64,000 nt of DNA from Rubrivivax sp. (GTDB taxonomy: Bacteria > Pseudomonadota > Gammaproteobacteria > Burkholderiales > Burkholderiaceae_C), in contig JAHCKS010000009.1 in the NCBI GenBank assembly GCA_026125665.1, forward strand, positions 1-64,000, written 5' to 3'. This document shows positions 13,113 through 21,527 of this stretch, one piece after another. Both the position numbers and the translations under genes were made by a program. The notes beneath the pieces were generated by a model that did no database searches, was not told the origin of the DNA, and saw nothing but the letters and a program-made list of their open reading frames with translations. Within the stretch, counting starts at the first letter, position 1. The number at the start of each line of letters is the position of its first letter.

Positions 13113-13568
13113 GCTGCCATTCTATTCCAAAGGACCTCGCCGGAACCCGCGCCAGTGCTTGATTTCCGGCCGTTGCGGCGATCCGACATCGGCCATTCAT
13201 GCACAGTTTGTCCACAGGCCTTCGTGGCCACCCGGGGCCTGTACCGCGCAGACCGCCGGCGGGCATTTGTCGGCCGGAAAGCGCCCAAAGTCGGTCATCT
13301 GGATCGAAATTCTAGACAGCGCTCGCGGCAATGCTCCCGCCGCCGAAATGAAGTGACCAACCGCTAACCAAAGCGACCGAAACCGGTCCTTGAACAGGGA
13401 CTGAGGCGGCAGCCAAGGCGGCCGGTCATCCTTCCGCAATGCAGAAAGACCCGGCTCGGCGCTCAACTTGCGCCGGCTCGATCGCCGGATCCGGGACGAG
13501 CCCGCCCGCCAGCCGGGCCGGCGCCGCGGAGCCAGCAGGGCGGCGCGAGCCGCCCCGCCAGACCGCAC

Positions 13569-15101
13569 TCAGCGACTCGGACGGATCACGAGGTAGTTGA
13601 CCCACTCGCCACGACGCACCAGCACGCTGACGGCGCGCGAGCGCTCGACCTTGCTGACGATGCTGGCGAACTGCTTCGTGTCGCTGACTTCGGTGTTGTC
13701 GACCGAGAGGATGACGTCGCCCTCGCGCAGGCCGGCACGTGCCGCGGGGCCTTCGACGGCATCCACGCGCACGCCGCCGCGCACGCGCAGGTCGCGCTTC
13801 TGGGCGTCGGTCAGGTCGGTCACGGTGACGCCGAGAACACTCCTGGAGGTCTGGGGTCCGGCGCCCGGCTCCAGCGAAGTCGGTCGCCGCGCGCTGCGAT
13901 CGGGCTCGAACTCGGCCACCGTCACGACCACGTCGCGCGTGTTGCCGCGGCGATAGACCTGCAGCGTGCTGCGCGACCCCGGCTTGGTGCCGCCGATGAT
14001 GCGCGGCAGGTCGCCGGACTTCTCGACCACCCGGCCATCCACGCGCACGATGATGTCGCCGGCTTCGACGCCGCCCTTGTCGGCCGGGCCGTCCTTCTCG
14101 ACGCTCTGCACCAGCGCGCCGCGCGGCTGGCCGAGGCCGATGGACTCCGCCACCTCCTTCGTCACCGGCGCGATCTGCACGCCGATGCGGCCGCGCACGA
14201 CACGGCCGTGCGTGCGCAGCTGCTCGGCCACGCGCATCGCCTCGTCGATCGGAATGGCGAAGCTGATGCCCATGAAGCCGCCGCTGCGGCTGTAGATCTG
14301 CGAGTTGATGCCGACCACCTCGCCACGCAGGTTCAGCAGCGGCCCGCCGGAGTTGCCGGGGTTGATGGCGACGTCGGTCTGGATGAACGGCAGGTACTCG
14401 CCGGTGTCGCGCTGCTTGGCGCTCACGATGCCGGCGGTGACGGTGTTGTCCAGCCCGAACGGCGATCCGATGGCCATCACCCACTCGCCGACACGCAGCT
14501 TGTTCACGTCGCCGATGCGCACGGCGGGCAGGCCGGAAGCCTCGACCTTGATCACCGCGACATCGGTGCGGCGATCGGGCGTGCCGACGACCTTGGCCTT
14601 CAGCTCGCGCTTGTCGGTGAAGGTGACGACGACCTCGTCGGCACCTTCGACGACGTGGGCGTTGGTCATGATGAAGCCGTCGGGCGAGATCACGAAGCCC
14701 GAACCGACGCCGCGCTGCTGCGGCGCGGAGTCGTCGTCGCCGCCGCGCGGGCCGCGTCGCGGGTCGGGCCGGCCGGGCAGCGGGATGCCGAAGCGGCGGA
14801 AGAACTCCTCGACGCTCGGGTCGCCCTCGGCGCCGGAGGCCACGCGGCTGCGCTCGGTGGTGCGGATGTTCACCACGCTGGGACTGATGCGCTCGGCCAG
14901 GTCGGCGAAGTCCGGCAGCTGGGCAATCGATTGCGCGTGGACCGGCGCCGGCGAGAGCGCCGTGCCGGCCACGGCCAGCGCGAGCGCCGCGCCGGCGAAC
15001 GCGACGACGAGGCGCCGGCCGAGGCGGCGCGGCCCGGTGGTCAGGGCGGCTGGCGGGGCGGAGGCGCGGTTCGCCTGGGCGACGTGGATCGAGCTGTTCA
15101 T
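13569..15101 (-). CDS. mucD: DegP/MucD-type periplasmic serine protease
   Basis: This is a Do-family (HtrA) protease and chaperone of envelope protein quality control. The 510-residue protein has an N-terminal signal peptide (hydrophobic core about 31-50, likely cleavage after PAPVHA), a trypsin-like domain with His149 (NAHVVEGADE), Asp180 (TDVAVIKVEA) and Ser251 (NPGNSGGPL), then two PDZ domains (about 300-390 and 410-500). The ATG at 15101 gives the better signal peptide; an upstream in-frame start at 15149 would add 16 residues. It closes the sigma-E unit rpoE-rseA-rseB-mucD, so control by RpoE is likely by analogy with Pseudomonas mucD. The terminator at 13048-13080 lies downstream. Confidence 0.95.
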   Translation of the reverse strand: MNSSIHVAQANRASAPPAALTTGPRRLGRRLVVAFAGAALALAVAGTALSPAPVHAQSIAQLPDFADLAERISPSVVNIRTTERSRVASGAEGDPSVEEFFRRFGIPLPGRPDPRRGPRGGDDDSAPQQRGVGSGFVISPDGFIMTNAHVVEGADEVVVTFTDKRELKAKVVGTPDRRTDVAVIKVEASGLPAVRIGDVNKLRVGEWVMAIGSPFGLDNTVTAGIVSAKQRDTGEYLPFIQTDVAINPGNSGGPLLNLRGEVVGINSQIYSRSGGFMGISFAIPIDEAMRVAEQLRTHGRVVRGRIGVQIAPVTKEVAESIGLGQPRGALVQSVEKDGPADKGGVEAGDIIVRVDGRVVEKSGDLPRIIGGTKPGSRSTLQVYRRGNTRDVVVTVAEFEPDRSARRPTSLEPGAGPQTSRSVLGVTVTDLTDAQKRDLRVRGGVRVDAVEGPAARAGLREGDVILSVDNTEVSDTKQFASIVSKVERSRAVSVLVRRGEWVNYLVIRPSR

Positions 15102-15171
15102 GGCGTGGTCTGCAACGGTGGGGACGGGAGACAGGCGGTTGACGGGCATCCCAGCTGGCGCAACGGCGGCT

Positions 15172-16152
15172 TCACGGCCGACGTTCGAGTGCCTGGGAGA
15201 AGTGTTTCAGCGTCGCTGGCGGCACGTCGCCCACGACCGTGATCCAGTGCTCGCCCAGGCGCCGCATGGCCGTGCCGGTGGCCCCGCGCCGCGCCTGGAC
15301 CTCGGAACGATGGCGTTCGGGGCTGAAGCGCTCCACGAACACTGAAACGTGCGTCACGCCGTCGGAGAAGACAGCCTGCAGCATCGGCGCGTCGCCCGCA
15401 CCAGGCTCCAGGCCACGGAGCACGCAGCCCGCCAGCCCGAAGCCCGCCACCGGACGCGCCAGGGCCCAGCCCTCGGCCTCGAGCGTCGTGCGACGCTGCT
15501 GCGGCCGCACGATGCGCAGGCCGGCGTCCTGCCGCATGGCCTGCAGCACCGCCTGGGGCTGCGCCTTCACTTCGAGCTCGACGGCACTGAAGGCGGAACT
15601 CTCGACCAGGGTGCCGTCGTGCGCGACGACGTCGGCGCGCAGCATCAGGCCCGTCGCGCGGTCGGCCCACAGGCGCTGCATGAAGCGCAGCCTGTCGCGC
15701 GGCGTCAGCACGAGCATCGCCGCCTCGCGCCCGGCGACACGTGCCGTGCCTTCGTGCCGGATGTCGTAGTTGTCGGCGGCGCGCGGGTCCACGGCCAGCG
15801 GCGTGGTCGACCAGGCGGCGAGCGTCTCGCGCTTCTCGATCACGGCCGTCGCCGACTGCGGCCACACCGTGCGGACCTGGTCGTTGTGGCGGTAGATGCG
15901 CTGCTGGCGCCCGTCCTGCGCCTCCAGGCGCTCGTAGGTGTCCTCGCCCACGCGGTAGTGCCAGACGCGCGAGCTGGACATCTCCCCGCCGGCGCTGAAG
16001 ACCAGCGTGCCTTGATAGTTGATGCCGGTGGCGGCAGCCTGGATGCGGGCCAGCCAGGCCCGCGCGTCCTGCTCCCCGGCCGCCGCAACCGGCAGGAAGC
16101 CGGCCCACAGGGCCGTGCACAGGAGCCAGGGACAGGCTCGTCCGGGCGACAT
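15172..16152 (-). CDS. rseB: Sigma-E regulatory protein RseB/MucB
   Basis: RseB is the periplasmic protein that binds the anti-sigma factor RseA and protects it from cleavage until envelope stress is sensed. The 326-residue product has a signal peptide (likely cleavage after LPVAAA) and the MucB/RseB lipid-binding fold, with INYQGTLVFSAGGEM near the N-terminus and ALARPVAGFGLAGC and LGEHWITVVGDVPPATLK near the C-terminus. Its ATG overlaps the rseA stop (TGATG), which suggests coupled translation. No odd features were noticed. Confidence 0.93.
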   Translation of the reverse strand: MSPGRACPWLLCTALWAGFLPVAAAGEQDARAWLARIQAAATGINYQGTLVFSAGGEMSSSRVWHYRVGEDTYERLEAQDGRQQRIYRHNDQVRTVWPQSATAVIEKRETLAAWSTTPLAVDPRAADNYDIRHEGTARVAGREAAMLVLTPRDRLRFMQRLWADRATGLMLRADVVAHDGTLVESSAFSAVELEVKAQPQAVLQAMRQDAGLRIVRPQQRRTTLEAEGWALARPVAGFGLAGCVLRGLEPGAGDAPMLQAVFSDGVTHVSVFVERFSPERHRSEVQARRGATGTAMRRLGEHWITVVGDVPPATLKHFSQALERRP

Positions 16153-16853
16153 CAGCGCGGCCCGGACCCTGCCGGCGCCACCTGCAGCACGGAGGGCACC
16201 GGCACGACGACGATCTCCGCATTGCGCATGCCGCCGCCGGGCAACGCGGCCGGGGCGACACCGCGCGCCGCCTGGTGCGCACGCAGGTAGGCATCCAGCC
16301 GCGCGTCGCGGATCATGCGCCCCTCCGCCACGAGCGGGCCGCCGGCCGACGGGTGCGAATTGGCGACTGCGCGCACGCCGTCTCCGGCCGTCGAGGCCGC
16401 GCGGCCGGCCGCATCCGCCCCGGCCAGCTGCGGACCGCCGACGGAACTGCCCGGCGCCTCGGGACGCATCAGCACCAGCGCTGCCGCGACCGCCGCGACG
16501 CCGGCAGCCATCGCCGCCGGCGCACGCCAGCCCAGACGCCTGATCAGCGGCCGCGCCGCGGTGGACGGGGCCGGGCCGAGCGGCACGGGCTCGCCGGCGA
16601 GGCGCACCCGCAGTGCGGCCACGAAGGCCGCGTCACGCGTTGCCGACGAGGCCAGCTCGTCGGAGCGCATGACGTCGCCGATCAGGTGGTACATGTGCCA
16701 GGACGCCCGCGCGTCCTCGTCGTCGCGCCAGGCCCGCGCCGCATGCGCCAGTGCGTCGCTCTGGCCGTCGGCAAGCGCCGACATCCACTGGCGCGGCGCC
16801 GACCCGGCGCCGGCATCTTCGTGGCCCGGGGACTGGGGTGAGGGGGAAGTCAT
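16152..16853 (-). CDS. rseA: Anti-sigma-E factor RseA
   Basis: RseA is the inner-membrane anti-sigma factor that holds RpoE inactive. The 233-residue protein has the cytosolic RseA domain at the N-terminus (QWMSALADGQSD, WHMYHLIGDVMRSDEL), one membrane segment (about 110-128, Ala/Val-rich) and a periplasmic C-terminal region that would contact RseB. The start chosen is the ATG at 16853 (MTSPSPQSPG). A GTG at 16907 that overlaps the rpoE stop as GTGA would add 18 residues and cannot be excluded. Position between rpoE and rseB supports the call. Confidence 0.9.
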   Translation of the reverse strand: MTSPSPQSPGHEDAGAGSAPRQWMSALADGQSDALAHAARAWRDDEDARASWHMYHLIGDVMRSDELASSATRDAAFVAALRVRLAGEPVPLGPAPSTAARPLIRRLGWRAPAAMAAGVAAVAAALVLMRPEAPGSSVGGPQLAGADAAGRAASTAGDGVRAVANSHPSAGGPLVAEGRMIRDARLDAYLRAHQAARGVAPAALPGGGMRNAEIVVVPVPSVLQVAPAGSGPR

Positions 16854-16903
16854 GGCAGTGCTCTGCTTCTTGGCTCGGAGTGGGATGAACTGCGCAGGCG
16901 GCC

Positions 16904-17512
16904 TCACCAGCGCCGGCCGTCGCGCGTGTCCAGCAACGGCCGCAGGCGAGCGGCGATGGCTTCGCGGGCGCGGAAGATGCGCGAGCGCACCGTACCGATC
17001 GGGCAGTTCATGACGTCGGCGATCTCTTCGTAGCTGAGGCCTTCGATCTCGCGCAGGGTGATCGCCTGCCGCAGGTCCTCGGACAGCGCCTCGATGGCAG
17101 CGTTCACGGCGGCGGCGATCTCCTTGCTGGCCAGCACGGCCTCGGGGGTTTCGCCGTCGCTTAGTTCGTTCTCGGCGCGCGAAGTTTCGTCGCCGTCATC
17201 CCCCGAACCGAGAGTCGACTCGGGCACGAGGAGGTCGCGCTTCTGCTCGACGAGCGCCTTCTTGGCGGTGTTGACGGCGATCCGGTACAGCCAGGTGTAG
17301 AAGGCACTCTCCCCCCGGAACTGCGGCAGGGCGCGGTAGGCACGGATGAAGCTCTCCTGGGCGATGTCCTGCACCTGGTCGGCGTCGCGCACCATGCGGC
17401 CCACCAGCCGCTCGATGCGGCGCTGGTACTTGACCACCAGCATCTCGAAGGCGCGCGTGTCGCCGCGCTTGGCACGCTCGACGAGCAGGGCATCGGCATC
17501 CGCGTCGGACAT
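16904..17512 (-). CDS. rpoE: RNA polymerase sigma factor RpoE (sigma-24)
   Basis: RpoE is the ECF sigma factor of the envelope-stress response. The 202-residue protein carries the region 2 block RIERLVGRMVRDADQVQDI followed by AQESFIRAYRALPQFRGES, and region 4 with LREIEGLSYEEIADVMNC and PIGTVRSRIFRAREA. The ATG at 17512 overlaps the stop of the upstream membrane-protein gene (TGATG). The genes that follow are rseA, rseB and mucD. No clear sigma-E type promoter was recognised in the short upstream region. Confidence 0.96.
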   Translation of the reverse strand: MSDADADALLVERAKRGDTRAFEMLVVKYQRRIERLVGRMVRDADQVQDIAQESFIRAYRALPQFRGESAFYTWLYRIAVNTAKKALVEQKRDLLVPESTLGSGDDGDETSRAENELSDGETPEAVLASKEIAAAVNAAIEALSEDLRQAITLREIEGLSYEEIADVMNCPIGTVRSRIFRAREAIAARLRPLLDTRDGRRW

Positions 17513-17991
17513 CAGGGGTCGGCCCGGTCCGGGGCGCGGACGTGAGGCGGCTCGGGGGTGGGTTCGGGCGGCCGGGAATATAGCGCCGCGCGCAGCGCGT
17601 GCACGTCCCCCGCAGCCTGCCCGGAGCGGCACACCACCACCCAGCGCCGATGCGGCCGCCCGGCGCCTCCGCCCGCACGCCAGCGCAGGAGCAGCCACCG
17701 GTCGAGGTCGAGCATCACCTGCAGCGTCCCGGCTTCACCGTCGACACGCCAGGCCTCGCCGTCCCAGGCCAAGTCGGTGGCGCGCGCCGGGCCGGCTGCC
17801 GTGCGCCCGTAGAGCAGTCCCGCCGCCACGCCGGCGACGAGCGCCACGCCGGTCGCACTCGGCGCGAGTTCCAGATGGCCGGCCGCCCAGCCTGCGAAGG
17901 CCGCACCGGCGATCGACCCGAGGGCCATGCACAGGACCTGCCAGGAGCGGCTCGGCGGACACCGCAGCGCAAGCAGCGGCGCGGGCCGCAT
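17512..17991 (-). CDS. Hypothetical membrane protein between fabF and rpoE
   Basis: This 159-residue protein is not recognised. It has two adjacent hydrophobic stretches (about residues 18-38 and 46-62, rich in Ala and Gly), then a C-terminal half with WLLLRWRAGGGAGRPHRRW and a Pro-rich tail (EPTPEPPHVRAPDRADP). The pattern resembles the small two-helix membrane proteins often encoded just before rpoE in Betaproteobacteria. The stop overlaps the rpoE start as TGATG and the gene follows fabF by 15 nt, so it is probably co-transcribed. Function is unknown. Confidence 0.7.
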   Translation of the reverse strand: MRPAPLLALRCPPSRSWQVLCMALGSIAGAAFAGWAAGHLELAPSATGVALVAGVAAGLLYGRTAAGPARATDLAWDGEAWRVDGEAGTLQVMLDLDRWLLLRWRAGGGAGRPHRRWVVVCRSGQAAGDVHALRAALYSRPPEPTPEPPHVRAPDRADP

Positions 17992-18006
17992 CGCGCCGGG
18001 CGCCGC

Positions 18007-19254
18007 TCAGGCGCGCCGGAAGACCAGCGTGCCGTTGGTGCCGCCGAAACCGAAGTTGTTCTTCACTGCCACGTCGATGCGCATGGGGCGCGCTTCGTTC
18101 GCGCAGTAGTCGAGGTCGCACTCCGGGTCGGGGTTCACGAGGTTGATGGTCGGCGGCGACACTTGGTGGTGCACGGCGAGCGCCGTGAACACCGACTCGA
18201 TGCCGCCCGCGCCGCCCAGCAGGTGGCCGGTCATCGACTTGGTCGAGTTGACGACCAGCTTCCGGGCGTGCTCGCCGAAGGCGAGCTTGATGGCGTTGGT
18301 CTCGTTCACGTCGCCCAGCGGCGTGGACGTGCCGTGCGCGTTCAGGTACTGCACGTCGCCCGCCGTGACGCCGGCATTGCGCAACGCCGCCATCATGGCC
18401 CGCTTCGGGCCGTCGACGTTCGGCGCCGTCATGTGGAAGGCATCGGCCCCCATGCCGTAGCCGGCGAGCTCGCAGTAGATCTTCGCGCCGCGCTTCTTCG
18501 CATGCTCGTACTCCTCGAGCACGAGCACGCCCGCGCCTTCGCCGAGCACGAAGCCGTCGCGTTCCTTGTCCCAGGGCCGTGACGCGGTGGCCGGGCTGTC
18601 GTTGCGCGTGGACAGCGCCCGCGCGGCGGCGAAGCCACCGACGCCGAGCGGCGAGATCGTCGCCTCGGCACCGCCGGCAACCATGACGTCGGCATCGCCG
18701 TACTCGATGAGCCGGCCGGCGTCGCCGATGCAGTGCAAACCCGTCGTGCAGGCGGTGACGATGGCCAGGTTCGGCCCCGTGAAGCCGTAGCGGATCGACA
18801 CGTGGCCGCTGATCATGTTGATGATCGCCGCCGGCACGAAGAACGGCGAGATGCGTCGCGGCCCGCGTTCGCTGTATTCCTTGTGCGTGGCCTCGATCAG
18901 CGGCAGCCCGCCGATGCCCGAGCCGACGAGGCAGCCGATGCGCTCGGCCTGCGCCTCGGTGAGCGCGTCGTTCGTCGGCAGGCCCGCGTCCTGCACGGCC
19001 TGGATCGAAGCGGCCAGCCCGTACTGGATGAAGGTGTCCATGTGCCGGGCTTCCTTCGCCGGCAGGTACTGCTCGACGTCGAAGCCCTTGACCTCGCCGG
19101 CGAAGCGGCAGGCGAACGCCGTTGCGTCGAACTTCGTGATCGGCGCGATGCCCGGGCGGCCGGCGACGAGATTGGCCCAGCCCTCGGCCACGTTGTTGCC
19201 CACCGGGCACACCAGCCCGAGGCCCGTGACGACGACCCGGCGGCGGCCACTCAT
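18007..19254 (-). CDS. fabF: 3-oxoacyl-[ACP] synthase II FabF
   Basis: FabF elongates fatty acyl-ACP by decarboxylative condensation with malonyl-ACP. The 415-residue protein starts [15 protein letters not shown] behind a good Shine-Dalgarno (GAGGGTG). It has the nucleophile Cys169 in [12 protein letters not shown] and the two active-site histidines in [11 protein letters not shown] and [13 protein letters not shown]. The C-terminal NNFGFGGTN loop is intact. It is the last gene of the plsX-fabH-fabD-fabG-acpP-fabF set. Confidence 0.97.
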   Translation of the reverse strand: MSGRRRVVVTGLGLVCPVGNNVAEGWANLVAGRPGIAPITKFDATAFACRFAGEVKGFDVEQYLPAKEARHMDTFIQYGLAASIQAVQDAGLPTNDALTEAQAERIGCLVGSGIGGLPLIEATHKEYSERGPRRISPFFVPAAIINMISGHVSIRYGFTGPNLAIVTACTTGLHCIGDAGRLIEYGDADVMVAGGAEATISPLGVGGFAAARALSTRNDSPATASRPWDKERDGFVLGEGAGVLVLEEYEHAKKRGAKIYCELAGYGMGADAFHMTAPNVDGPKRAMMAALRNAGVTAGDVQYLNAHGTSTPLGDVNETNAIKLAFGEHARKLVVNSTKSMTGHLLGGAGGIESVFTALAVHHQVSPPTINLVNPDPECDLDYCANEARPMRIDVAVKNNFGFGGTNGTLVFRRA

Positions 19255-19309
19255 CGCGGCACCCTCGCGATGCGCATGGCGCACGTGATCGGACGGGCCC
19301 CTCGGTTCA

Positions 19310-19549
19310 TCAGCTCTTCTGGTGGCTCACCGCGTAGTCGATGGCCAGCTGCACGGTGGTGATCTTCTCGGCTTCCTCGTCGGGAATCTCGATGCCGAAC
19401 TCGTCCTCGAGCGCCATCACGAGCTCCACCGTGTCCAGCGAGTCGGCCCCGAGGTCGGCGACGAAGGCCTTCTCGTTGGTCACGTCGGACTCCGGCACGC
19501 CAAGCTGCTCGGCGATGATCTTCTTGACTCGCGCTTCGATATCGCTCAT
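19310..19549 (-). CDS. acpP: Acyl carrier protein AcpP
   Basis: AcpP carries growing acyl chains on a phosphopantetheine arm attached to Ser37 in the GADSLDTVE motif. The 79-residue acidic protein starts at 19549 behind a very strong Shine-Dalgarno (GGAGGAG), fitting its expected high expression. AcpS at 5660-6076 would modify it. A possible separate promoter lies in the 85-bp gap from fabG, at 19587-19592. Confidence 0.97.
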   Translation of the reverse strand: MSDIEARVKKIIAEQLGVPESDVTNEKAFVADLGADSLDTVELVMALEDEFGIEIPDEEAEKITTVQLAIDYAVSHQKS

Positions 19550-19586
19550 GACTCCTCCAGGAGGGGGTGCGGAAAAACAGGCGCGG

Positions 19587-19592
19587 ATTCTA
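19587..19592 (-). promoter_or_regulatory. Candidate -10 element for acpP
   Basis: A minus-strand TAGAAT hexamer preceded by GG sits about 38 nt upstream of the acpP start. It would allow acpP-fabF expression apart from the upstream fab genes, as is common for acpP. No convincing -35 hexamer is visible at the right distance, so this is a suggestion only. Confidence 0.35.
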
Positions 19593-19634
19593 CCGGGGAC
19601 GCCCTGCGGGCCCGCCCCCTCCGGCACCCGGGGC

Positions 19635-20396
19635 TCAGCTCATGTACATGCCGCCGTTGACGTGCAGCTCGGCACCGGTGATGTAGCCGGCCAGCGGGGA
19701 GGCAAGGAAGGCCACCGCATGCGCGACCTCGTCGGCCTGGCCAAGTCGGCCGAGCGGGATCTGCGCCAGCAGCGCCGCCTTCTGCGCCTCGGGAAGTTCT
19801 GACGTCATGTCGGTGGCGATGAAGCCCGGCGCGACGCAGTTGACGGTGATGTTGCGGCTGCCGAGCTCGCGCGCCAGCGCACGCGTCATGCCCGCCAGCC
19901 CTGCCTTGGCGGCGGCGTAGTTGGCCTGGCCGGCGTTGCCGCTGGCACCGACGACCGAGGTGATGTTGACGATGCGCCCGAAGCGCTGCTTCATCATCGG
20001 CCGCATCGCGGCGCGGCACAGGCGGAACACGGCCTTGAGGTTGGTGTCGAGCACCGCGTCCCAGTCCTCGTCCTTCATGCGCATCGCCAGCGTGTCGCGC
20101 GTGACGCCGGCGTTGTTGACGAGCACGTGCAGCCCGCCCTGTTCCTTCACCAGCTTCTCGATCGCGGCGTCACAGGCGGGTGCGTCGTTGACGTTCAGCA
20201 CGATGCCGCCGCAGCCGGGGAACGAAGCCAGTGCATCGTGGATGCCGGCCGCGCCGGCTTCGCTGGTGGCCGTGCCCGTGACGCGGAAACCGGCGCCGGC
20301 CAGCGCCAGCGCAATGGCGCGGCCGATGCCGCGCGACGCGCCCGTGACCAGCGCCACCTGGCCGTGGCCCGCCGCGGGGCTGCCCATGGCGTTCAT
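19635..20396 (-). CDS. fabG: 3-oxoacyl-[ACP] reductase FabG
   Basis: FabG is the NADPH-dependent short-chain dehydrogenase that reduces 3-oxoacyl-ACP. The 253-residue protein has the cofactor loop [18 protein letters not shown], the catalytic Ser147 and the Tyr160-x3-Lys164 pair ([10 protein letters not shown]), and ends with [13 protein letters not shown] typical of FabG. The ATG at 20396 overlaps the fabD stop by 4 nt and follows an AAAGGGG Shine-Dalgarno. Confidence 0.96.
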   Translation of the reverse strand: MNAMGSPAAGHGQVALVTGASRGIGRAIALALAGAGFRVTGTATSEAGAAGIHDALASFPGCGGIVLNVNDAPACDAAIEKLVKEQGGLHVLVNNAGVTRDTLAMRMKDEDWDAVLDTNLKAVFRLCRAAMRPMMKQRFGRIVNITSVVGASGNAGQANYAAAKAGLAGMTRALARELGSRNITVNCVAPGFIATDMTSELPEAQKAALLAQIPLGRLGQADEVAHAVAFLASPLAGYITGAELHVNGGMYMS

Positions 20397-21331
20397 TGCA
20401 GCGCCCCTTTCAGTTCGGCCAGGCTCGCCGGGTCGTGCACCGTGCCCGAGGCGAGCGTGCCGTCGATGCGCTTCACGAGGCCGGCCAGCACCTTGCCGGG
20501 CCCGCATTCGATGACGTGCGACAGGCCGCGGCCGGCCAGCGCCTGCACCACCTCCACCCAGCGCACCGGGCCGAAGGCCTGGCGGTACAGCGCGTCACGG
20601 ATGGCCGCCGGATCCGCCTGCACGGCGACGTCGATGTTGTTGATCACCGGGAGGCGCGGCGCGGCAAAGGCGACCATGGCAAGCCGCTCGCGCAACCGTT
20701 CGGCGGCCGGCTTCATCAGCGCGCAGTGGAACGGTGCCGACACCGGCAGCGGCAGCGCCCGCTTCGCGCCCGCCGCCTTCAGCTTCTCGCAGGCGGCGTC
20801 GACGGCGGCCTTGGCACCGGCGATCACCGTCTGCTTCGGGTCGTTGAAGTTCGCCGGTGAAACGACCGCACCGGTTTCCGCGGCGACCGTGTCACACACC
20901 GTGTTCACCACGGCGGCATCGAGGCCGAGGATGGCGGCCATCGCGCCGGCCCCGACGGGCACCGCCTCCTGCATCGCCTGCGCACGGTAGCGCACGAGCG
21001 GCAGCGCATCGGCCAGCGTGAGCGCGCCGGCGGCGACGAGTGCCGCGTACTCGCCCAGCGAGTGCCCCGCCACCGCGGCGGGCTCCGGGCCCCCTTCGGC
21101 GCGCCAGGCGTTCAGGCAGGCGATGCCCGCCGTCAACATCACCGGCTGCGTGTTCGTGGTGAGCTCGAGCGCCTCCTTCGGGCCTTCGTGGATGAGGCGG
21201 GCGACATCCTCCGACAGCGCCGCCGACGCCTCCTCGAGCGTGCGCCGGACCGCCGGATGGTCGCCCCAGGCGTCGAGCATGCCCACCGACTGCGAACCCT
21301 GGCCCGGGAAGACGACTGCGAATGGCTTCAT
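20393..21331 (-). CDS. fabD: Malonyl-CoA:ACP transacylase FabD
   Basis: FabD loads malonyl groups from CoA onto ACP. The 312-residue protein starts MKPFAVVFPGQGSQSVGML and has the nucleophile Ser91 in AGHSLGEYAALVA and the histidine motif VSAPFHCALM. Its leader is unusual: a small hairpin (21342-21363) and then a 167-bp palindromic element separate it from fabH, although fabH and fabD are normally adjacent. No clear Shine-Dalgarno precedes the ATG. Confidence 0.96.
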   Translation of the reverse strand: MKPFAVVFPGQGSQSVGMLDAWGDHPAVRRTLEEASAALSEDVARLIHEGPKEALELTTNTQPVMLTAGIACLNAWRAEGGPEPAAVAGHSLGEYAALVAAGALTLADALPLVRYRAQAMQEAVPVGAGAMAAILGLDAAVVNTVCDTVAAETGAVVSPANFNDPKQTVIAGAKAAVDAACEKLKAAGAKRALPLPVSAPFHCALMKPAAERLRERLAMVAFAAPRLPVINNIDVAVQADPAAIRDALYRQAFGPVRWVEVVQALAGRGLSHVIECGPGKVLAGLVKRIDGTLASGTVHDPASLAELKGALQ

Positions 21332-21341
21332 GACGAGTCGA

Positions 21342-21363
21342 GAGCGCAGGCTCGCCTGCGCTC
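21342..21363. repeat. Short perfect inverted repeat in the fabD leader
   Basis: GAGCGCAGGC and GCCTGCGCTC form a perfect inverted repeat separated by two bases, so the RNA can fold a 9-bp stem with a 4-nt loop. It lies 11 nt upstream of the fabD start and adjoins the left end of the larger palindromic element. It might influence fabD translation or be part of the inserted element. Confidence 0.45.
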
Positions 21364-21527
21364 AGAAGCTGTGAATGAACCGGCCGCGCCCGAGCGGCAC
21401 GCCAAACGGCGCCCGATCTAGGCGCAAAGCGCAGCCATAGCTCGGGCTATGGCGAGCATTTGCAACGACGAGCGGGCGTCGTTTGGCGTGACGAGCGGGC
21501 GTGGAGGGTTCGTTCACAGCTTCTCAG
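21361..21527. repeat. 167-bp long-palindrome element (MITE- or REP-like) between fabH and fabD
   Basis: Two 55-bp arms, 21361-21415 and 21473-21527, are inverted copies matching at 46 of 55 positions; both outer ends contain AGAAGCTGTGAA. In the centre, 21434-21453 forms a perfect 8-bp stem, GCCATAGC with GCTATGGC, around a TCGG loop. The right arm reaches into the fabH stop codon (21524-21526) and the left arm ends 30 nt from the fabD start. No open frame inside encodes a recognisable protein. The structure suggests a non-autonomous mobile or REP-type repeat, but no second copy was seen in the window. Confidence 0.75.

Larger units (their letters stand above)
12866..13568. other. 703-bp intergenic stretch between lepA and mucD
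   Basis: No supported protein gene lies here; the open frames on either strand lack family motifs and are Arg-rich antisense-type translations. The stretch holds one strong minus-strand intrinsic terminator (13048-13080) and two minus-strand TAGAAT hexamers (13119-13124 and 13309-13314) that could be -10 elements. It also contains a small inverted repeat GACCG/CGGTC near 13370. The part from 13082 to 13568 is either a long mucD 3' untranslated region or the site of a small RNA. It is visibly less GC-rich than the flanking genes. Confidence 0.6.

Noticed and set aside
10193-13162. A nearly 3-kb plus-strand open frame antisense to lepB and lepA
   Set aside because: LepA and LepB on the other strand are complete and conserved; the antisense product has no family features.
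12862-13288. Possible minus-strand genes upstream of lepA
   Set aside because: The frames run straight through the intrinsic terminator at 13048-13080 and have no recognisable domain.
13197-13568. A possible 123-residue minus-strand gene between mucD and lepA
   Set aside because: The product is Arg/Ala-rich without a motif, has no Shine-Dalgarno, and codon-position composition does not look coding.
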